Shown here: piece after piece, positions 6,567 through 10,294 of the stretch | How positions within the stretch are numbered: position 1 is the stretch's first letter | Layout of the letters: each line of letters starts with the position of its first letter | Source: an uncultured Bacilli bacterium | GTDB taxonomy: Bacteria; Bacillota_I; Bacilli_A; RF39; UBA660 | Assembly (NCBI GenBank): GCA_934097255.1 | Contig: CAKONT010000028.1 | Coordinates: 1-10,294 of the forward strand | Direction of reading: 5' to 3' | DNA length: 10,294 bases | Translations under genes and position numbers: made by a program | Notes under the pieces: generated by a model | Databases searched by the model: none | The model's input: only the letters and a program-made list of their open reading frames with translations | Told to the model about the DNA's origin: nothing

Positions 6567-7757
6567 TTACTTATTATTGATGCTTTGTGCTGCTAAAGAT
6601 GCAGTTGAAAAAGCAATTGTTATATTATAACCACCGATAGTTCCATGTACATCTAATGCTTCACCGATAAAATAAATATTTTTATTAACTTTTGATTCCA
6701 TTGTTTTTGAATCAATGTATTTCATATCAATTCCACCACCGGTTATATAAGCCTTATCTAAATCATTTACTTTTAAAACTAAAAATGGACATTTTTTTAA
6801 GATCAAACAAATATCATCTATTTTTTTAGAAGATAATGTTTTTATAGTAGTATCCGGTGCTATATTTACTCGTTCTAACAAATATATCGCTAAATTTTTT
6901 GTTAAATATTCCGCTATAAAACTTTTTATTTCTTTTTTTTGATCATAATTTTTTAACATATCGCATATTTCTTCTTTAGAATATTCTTCAAGAAAAGAAA
7001 TATAAATTTTTTCTATATGCTCTAGGTAAATATACTCGCTAAGTTTCATTATGGTATCTCCACTTAATCCATTATGAGTAAACAAAATATTACCAATTGC
7101 ACTATGATTATTTGCTGTTACTTTGACATTAGATAAAGATGTCCCTGCGAAATTATGTTTTTCTTTCAAAATAATACTTGTTTCAGCTGGATATAAATCT
7201 ATAATAGGCTGATTTAACATTTTAGAAAATTTAATATGATCCCCACTACTTCCTGTTTTTGGAAAACTTTTTCCGCCGGTTGCAACTACAACTGTTGACG
7301 CTTCATAACAATTTTTGTCACTAAAAACCTTAATAATGTCATTATGTTCTATCGCTAATACTGTTTCGTTATAATTTATTTTTACGTTATCACAAGATTT
7401 AATTTCTGACATAAGACAATTTAGGATGGAACTTGCTTTATCACTTTTAGAAAATATTTTATTGTCTAATTCTTCCTTTAAAAAACATCCTCTAGATGTA
7501 AAAAAATCATAAATATCTTGAGGTCCAAAGTTATTAATAGCACTATATAAATATTTTTTATTATGAATATTTTCTAAAAATAAATTATCATCCTTTAAAT
7601 TGGTAACATTGCATCTACCACCGCCAGTTAATAAAAGTTTTTTTCCACATGAATTATTTTTTTCAATTATTAACACCTTTTTTAAAGGAGACATTTTTAT
7701 AGCACACATAAGTCCAGATGCTCCAGCACCAATTATTATACAATCATATCTTTTCAT
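6567..7757 (-). CDS. BaiN/RdsA (HI0933/YhiN/YtfP) family FAD-dependent flavoprotein
   Basis: This 396-residue flavoprotein belongs to the HI0933-like family, also called BaiN/RdsA. The N-terminal FAD-binding Rossmann motif is GAGASG at residues 10-15, with E32 ending the second strand as the likely ribose ligand. Family signatures follow: LLTGGGRCNVTN at 42-53, VATGGKSFPKTGSSGDH at 158-174, YITGGG at 337-342 and IGEALDVHGTIGGYNI at 364-379. Length is normal and the protein looks intact. From what I recall, the E. coli homologue YhiN was recently assigned as a 23S rRNA dihydrouridine synthase (RdsA), while the name BaiN comes from a proposed bile-acid role in gut clostridia; the sequence alone does not decide, and a conserved rRNA-modification role is my preferred inference. 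It is first of an apparent operon with addB and addA, and diverges from the pyrophosphatase gene. The start ATG has AGAGGT upstream. It has no tryptophan. Confidence 0.92.
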   Translation of the reverse strand: MKRYDCIIIGAGASGLMCAIKMSPLKKVLIIEKNNSCGKKLLLTGGGRCNVTNLKDDNLFLENIHNKKYLYSAINNFGPQDIYDFFTSRGCFLKEELDNKIFSKSDKASSILNCLMSEIKSCDNVKINYNETVLAIEHNDIIKVFSDKNCYEASTVVVATGGKSFPKTGSSGDHIKFSKMLNQPIIDLYPAETSIILKEKHNFAGTSLSNVKVTANNHSAIGNILFTHNGLSGDTIMKLSEYIYLEHIEKIYISFLEEYSKEEICDMLKNYDQKKEIKSFIAEYLTKNLAIYLLERVNIAPDTTIKTLSSKKIDDICLILKKCPFLVLKVNDLDKAYITGGGIDMKYIDSKTMESKVNKNIYFIGEALDVHGTIGGYNITIAFSTASLAAQSINNK

Positions 7758-7775
7758 AAGAAATACCTCTTATTT

Positions 7776-7784
7776 ATAATACCA
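7776..7784 (-). promoter_or_regulatory. Weak promoter candidate for the flavoprotein-addB-addA operon
   Basis: On the minus strand TGGTATTAT (7776-7784) resembles an extended -10. No convincing -35 is seen at 17 bases (GATAAA, 7799-7804, three of six matches). The predicted start near 7769 would fall in the ribosome site, so this may be chance in AT-rich DNA, but no better candidate is visible in the 133-base gap. Confidence 0.25.
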
Positions 7785-7834
7785 TAAAATATCGATACTT
7801 TATCTTTTTTATTTGTTTTTTTATCTATTTTAAC

Positions 7835-7863
7835 TTTTAAATAACATAAAAAAGTGTTATAAT
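7835..7863 (+). promoter_or_regulatory. Promoter of the pyrophosphatase gene (extended -10)
   Basis: A perfect TATAAT at 7858-7863 is preceded by TGT, giving an extended TGn -10. The -35 at 17 bases is weak (TTTTAA, 7835-7840), as is common with extended -10 promoters. The RNA would start near 7870, five bases before the ribosome site AAAGGAG (7875-7881), which stands 9 bases before ATG at 7891. Confidence 0.6.
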
Positions 7864-7890
7864 AATCGAATATTAAAGGAGTTTTTATTT

Positions 7891-9507
7891 ATGGAAAAAG
7901 TTTATGTATTTGGGCATAGAAAACCTGATACAGATAGTGTATCAGCTGCTATTTCATTAGCATACTTAAAAAAGCAAATGGGTATAAATGCAATTCCTGT
8001 TATTTTAAGTAGTATAAATAATGAGACAAAATACGCCCTTGATTATTTTAAAGTTGATGAACCATTATTTTTAAACGATGTAAAAACTAAAATAAAAGAT
8101 GTAAAGTATAAAAAACATTACTTCATTAATGAAAATAAAACACTTATTGAAGCATATAACATGATGGTAAAAGAAAATTCAAGTAAATTACCAGTTGTAG
8201 ATAATGAAAATGTTTTCAAAGGTGTTTTAGCGATGAAAGAAATAGCTAAGTATTTGATAAGTAATACTACTAATTTAATGAATACAACATACGATAATAT
8301 CGTTTCAACAATTAATGGTGAAGAAATATTAAAATTTGATAATGATATAAAAGGGAATGTCCTTGTTGCATCTTATAAAAGTACAACGTTTATCGATAAC
8401 GTCAATCTAACAAGCGACAATATTTTGATCGTTGGTGATCGTCATAGCATAATTGAATATGCAATAAATAGTAATATTAAATTATTAATTTTAAGTGGTA
8501 ATTCAGAGATTAAAGAAAAACATTTGCGTCTTGCTAAGAAGAAAAAAGTAAATATTATTAGAACAAAATTCTTTTCTCTTGAAACAGCACAAATGATTAG
8601 ACTATCAAATACAGTAAAAGAGGTCTATCCAAAAATTAATTATGTATGTTCAAATGAATCCGATAATGTTTCAGATTTTATTAATTTAGCTAATAAAACA
8701 AAATATAGTTATTATCCTGTTATCAATAATTCAAACAAATGTCTTGGATTAATTACTTTAGCAGATACAAGTGAAAGAAAGAAAAAGAAAGTAATTTTAG
8801 TTGATCACAATTCTATTGAACAAACTGTTGAAGGAATTGAAGATGCTGATATTTTAGAAGTTGTAGATCATCATAACATAGGATCAATTGGTACGACTAT
8901 GCCAATTAGTTTTAGAAACATGCCTGTTGGTAGCACAAATACAATTCTTTATCAAATGTACAAAGAACAGGGTGTTATTATTCCAAAAGAGATTGCTGGT
9001 TTGATGGCATCTGGTATTATTTCAGACACATTAATTTTAACATCACCAACAACTACTGAGCTTGATAAAGAAGCTTTAGAAAAATTGTCTAAGAAAGCAA
9101 AAATAGACTATAAAAAATATGGATTAGATATGTTAAAAGCCGGTGCATCAATTAAGGGAAAAACAAAGGAAGAATTAATTTATCAAGATTTTAAAATATA
9201 TCCAATAGGTGATAAAAAAATGGGGATAGGTCAACTATCAACAACAGATCCTTCTCTTTTTGTCAATGAAAAAGAAGAATATGAAAAGATATTAAATGAG
9301 CTTGCTATAAGTAACGATTATCTTCTTATAACACTTTTCGTAACAGATATTTTAAATAATGGATCATACATTTTTTATAATAATAATGCTAAAGAAATAT
9401 TAGAAAAAAGTTTTAACGTTGAAAACTTAGAACAAGGATATTTTCTAAAAAATGTTATGTCAAGAAAATTACAAATTGTACCTGCTATATTGGAAGAAGA
9501 AAAATAA
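7891..9507 (+). CDS. ppaC: Mn-dependent family II inorganic pyrophosphatase with CBS-DRTGG-CBS regulatory insert
   Basis: Family II pyrophosphatases hydrolyse pyrophosphate to two phosphates, pulling biosynthetic reactions forward. The DHH catalytic domain is split: N-terminal part at residues 1-70 with GHRKPDTDS (H9, D13, D15), continuing from about 299 with VDHN (D305), VVDHHN (D326-H328) and SDT (D379). The DHHA2 domain follows, with the phosphate-binding SRK at 524-526. Between lie a CBS domain (about 72-125), a DRTGG-type domain (about 126-245, with VGDRHS) and a second CBS domain (about 246-298). The 538-residue length matches CBS-type enzymes such as the Clostridium perfringens one, against about 309 for the plain B. 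subtilis PpaC. In that subclass adenine nucleotides bound by CBS domains control activity (AMP/ADP inhibit, diadenosine polyphosphates activate); regulation here is inferred. Small changes from the usual motif spelling occur: DHNS for DHNE and SRKLQ for SRKKQ. Monocistronic; no tryptophan. Confidence 0.94.
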   Translation: MEKVYVFGHRKPDTDSVSAAISLAYLKKQMGINAIPVILSSINNETKYALDYFKVDEPLFLNDVKTKIKDVKYKKHYFINENKTLIEAYNMMVKENSSKLPVVDNENVFKGVLAMKEIAKYLISNTTNLMNTTYDNIVSTINGEEILKFDNDIKGNVLVASYKSTTFIDNVNLTSDNILIVGDRHSIIEYAINSNIKLLILSGNSEIKEKHLRLAKKKKVNIIRTKFFSLETAQMIRLSNTVKEVYPKINYVCSNESDNVSDFINLANKTKYSYYPVINNSNKCLGLITLADTSERKKKKVILVDHNSIEQTVEGIEDADILEVVDHHNIGSIGTTMPISFRNMPVGSTNTILYQMYKEQGVIIPKEIAGLMASGIISDTLILTSPTTTELDKEALEKLSKKAKIDYKKYGLDMLKAGASIKGKTKEELIYQDFKIYPIGDKKMGIGQLSTTDPSLFVNEKEEYEKILNELAISNDYLLITLFVTDILNNGSYIFYNNNAKEILEKSFNVENLEQGYFLKNVMSRKLQIVPAILEEEK

Positions 9508-9525
9508 AATTTCTTCTTTTTTTTT
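9494..9525 (+). terminator. Rho-independent terminator of the pyrophosphatase gene
   Basis: A 9-bp stem AAGAAGAAA/TTTCTTCTT (9494-9502 with 9510-9518) closes a 7-base loop and is followed by seven T (9519-9525). The upstream arm encodes the last glutamate and lysine codons of the enzyme, and the stop TAA (9505-9507) is in the loop. Confidence 0.7.
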
Positions 9526-9527
9526 AT

Positions 9528-9549
9528 AAAAAAAAAGAACTTTCGTTCT
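9528..9549 (-). terminator. Rho-independent terminator of tRNA-His
   Basis: On the minus strand AGAAC, a GAAA tetraloop and GTTCT (9536-9549) are followed by a run of T (9528-9536). It stands about 15 bases after the tRNA's 3' end and back to back with the pyrophosphatase terminator. Confidence 0.75.
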
Positions 9550-9563
9550 AAAATTACATTATA

Positions 9564-9640
9564 TGGGGCGATATATGAGGATCGAACTCATGCATACTTG
9601 TTCCACAGACAAGCGTGTTAACCGCTTCACCAATATCGCC
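9564..9640 (-). tRNA. tRNA-His (anticodon GTG)
   Basis: A complete 77-base tRNA lies on the minus strand. The extra 5' G(-1) typical of tRNA-His is encoded (base 9640) and pairs with discriminator C73; the 7-bp acceptor stem GCGATAT/ATATCGC is perfect. The anticodon stem CTTGT/ACAAG closes a loop CTGTGGA with anticodon GTG, decoding CAC and CAU. The T-stem ATGAG/CTCAT carries TTCGATC, and the D-arm GTG/CAC is the usual three-pair type. The 3' CCA is encoded in the DNA (9564-9566). It stands alone, with no other tRNA next to it, and has its own promoter and terminator. Confidence 0.96.
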
Positions 9641-9657
9641 ATTAAATAAAATTACTA

Positions 9658-9687
9658 CTATATTTTATCATTAAATTTAAAATATAG
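9658..9687. repeat. Perfect 10-bp inverted repeat over the tRNA-His promoter
   Basis: CTATATTTTA (9658-9667) and its exact reverse complement TAAAATATAG (9678-9687) are separated by 10 bases, so half-sites are 20 bases apart, two helical turns. One arm covers the tRNA-His -10 and the other overlaps the -35. Such placement would suit an operator, but an AT-only pattern of this size could arise by chance in sequence this biased. Confidence 0.35.
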
Positions 9688-9690
9688 CAA
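9662..9690 (-). promoter_or_regulatory. Promoter of tRNA-His
   Basis: On the minus strand TTGCTA (9685-9690) is followed by 17 bases and TAAAAT (9662-9667), with TGA just before it making an extended -10. The RNA would start near 9655, about 15 bases before the mature 5' end at 9640. The -35 spelling is the same as that of the gmk candidate. Confidence 0.65.
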
Positions 9691-9755
9691 CATTTTTTTA
9701 CTTAATTTATTTAATTATCTAATTACTTGATTGTCGCTGATAGTTATTTACCCAA

Positions 9756-9782
9756 ACAAATTATGTGCTAATACATACTATA
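9756..9782 (+). promoter_or_regulatory. Possible mother-cell (SigE/SigK-like) promoter of the cotJ operon
   Basis: CATACTATA (9774-9782) fits the SigK -10 pattern CATAnnnTA and nearly fits the SigE pattern CATACAnT. An AC (9756-9757) lies 16 bases upstream, as expected for SigK; no clear SigE -35 is seen. In B. subtilis the cotJ operon is under SigE. Against it, the predicted RNA start near 9788 falls in the ribosome site GGAGGA (9787-9792), so the fit may be coincidental. Confidence 0.3.
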
Positions 9783-9798
9783 CATTGGAGGATATATT

Positions 9799-10182
9799 AT
9801 GAATAACTATTATAACTATGGGCAGGTAGCTAATTCTTTGGAAGAACCATATAACGCTTTTATAAAAGGAAATCTTTTTAGTAATTTATATGATCAATAC
9901 AAAAATTATAAACCTTCCGAAATAAACCCAAAAAATGAAAGAGAATATTTGCTTCTTTTAGTCCAAATCTACGACTTTTGTGCACATGAATTAACACTTT
10001 ACTTAGATAATTATCCAAACGATGAACAAGCAATTAAACTAAGAGAACAATATGTCTTGCAAGAGAAAGAAGCATTAAAACAATATGAAGAAAAATATGG
10101 ACCTATTGTTTTAAGCAGCCCACTACTAAACAAAGCTCCATGGGCATGGGATAATAATAACTTTCCTTGGGAGGTAATGTAA
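9799..10182 (+). CDS. cotJB: Spore coat protein CotJB with a CotJA-like N-terminal segment
   Basis: CotJB is a small inner-coat protein made in the mother cell together with CotJA and the Mn-catalase-like CotJC. Of 127 residues, about 46-127 match CotJB in pattern: helical stretch EREYLLLLVQIYDFCAHELTLYLD, the family hallmark LYLDNYPND (67-74), YEEKYGP (96-102) and a Trp-rich tail, PWAWDNNNFPWEV. It is longer than a usual CotJB (about 85-100). The extra N-terminus, about 10-37, with EEPYNAFIKGNLFSNLYDQYK, resembles the core CotJA motif (aromatic, then EALKKGTLFPxLYxPY), so I read this as a CotJA-CotJB fusion rather than a missing cotJA; no separate cotJA is present before it. No signal peptide is visible. 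The ATG has a strong GGAGGA 6 bases upstream, and cotJC starts 2 bases after the stop. Its three tryptophans contrast with none in the four large upstream genes. Confidence 0.85.
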   Translation: MNNYYNYGQVANSLEEPYNAFIKGNLFSNLYDQYKNYKPSEINPKNEREYLLLLVQIYDFCAHELTLYLDNYPNDEQAIKLREQYVLQEKEALKQYEEKYGPIVLSSPLLNKAPWAWDNNNFPWEVM

Positions 10183-10184
10183 CT

Positions 10185-10294
10185 ATGTGGAAATATGATA
10201 AAAAATTACAATATCCAATTAATATTAAGAAAAAAGACTTGAATATGGCCAAAGCGATTATAACTCAATATGGTGGTGCAAACGGAGAACTAGC
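10185..10294 (+). CDS. cotJC: CotJC spore coat protein (manganese-catalase family), N-terminal part, runs off right edge
   Basis: The first 36 codons begin MWKYDKKLQYPI and continue to AKAIITQYGGANGELA, the characteristic start of CotJC, a manganese-catalase-family protein of the spore coat whose assembly in B. subtilis depends on CotJA. The visible end matches the QYGGADGELAAALRYL region at the beginning of the four-helix di-metal domain; the metal ligands lie beyond the window. The start ATG at 10185 follows GGGAGGT (10169-10175) by 9 bases and the cotJB stop by 2, so the two are certainly cotranscribed and probably translationally coupled. Nothing odd is visible in the part present. Confidence 0.92.
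   Translation, partial: MWKYDKKLQYPINIKKKDLNMAKAIITQYGGANGEL

Noticed and set aside
1..10294. Use of genetic code 4 (TGA as Trp), suggested by mollicute-like composition.
   Set aside because: No TGA is in frame in any gene and every Trp is TGG, so there is no sign of reassignment; absence of TGA stops leaves the point not fully closed.
1..10294. Mobile element, prophage, CRISPR array, toxin-antitoxin or defence island.
   Set aside because: No transposase, integrase, repeat-spacer pattern or small paired genes were seen; AddAB is ordinary recombination machinery here, not a defence-island fragment.

Overview
The window looks like the chromosome of a very AT-rich Bacillota bacterium; G+C is roughly a quarter by eye and A/T-ending codons dominate. 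Standard genetic code fits: all six Trp codons seen are TGG, no TGA is read in frame, and every complete gene ends in TAA. An AddAB-type recombination nuclease, a CBS-type family II pyrophosphatase and a cotJ spore-coat operon together suggest a spore-former, or a descendant of one. A deep-branching Bacilli lineage such as the gut RF39 or Erysipelotrichales-like groups is my best guess; this is inference, not something the sequence proves.

Layout. 1-213 (-) is the N-terminus of SMC, running off the left edge with its own promoter. 214-502 is a divergent intergenic region with promoters for smc and gmk and two inverted repeats, one terminator-like. 503-1087 (+) is guanylate kinase (gmk), ending tail to tail with addA in a shared bidirectional terminator. 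6567-7757, 4166-6529 and 1096-4173 (all -) form an apparent operon: a BaiN/RdsA-type flavoprotein, then addB, then addA. 7758-7890 is a divergent promoter region. 7891-9507 (+) is a 538-aa CBS-DRTGG-CBS Mn-dependent pyrophosphatase. Two back-to-back terminators separate it from a tRNA-His gene (9564-9640, -). 9799-10182 (+) is a CotJB spore-coat protein with a CotJA-like N-terminal segment, followed after 2 bases by the first 36 codons of cotJC.

Function. Most of the window is housekeeping: chromosome organisation (SMC), nucleotide metabolism (GMK, pyrophosphatase), double-strand-break repair (AddAB) and His decoding. The right edge is a developmental operon building the inner spore coat. I see no mobile element, CRISPR array, phage gene or defence island. 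The points most worth a second look are the CotJA-CotJB fusion, the shortened AddB, an unusual GMP-binding lobe in GMK, stop codons placed in terminator loops, and small inverted repeats in the intergenic regions. I did not find a convincing wholly new system. Several start codons were placed downstream of the longest possible frame because the upstream start overlaps or bypasses a clear Shine-Dalgarno sequence.
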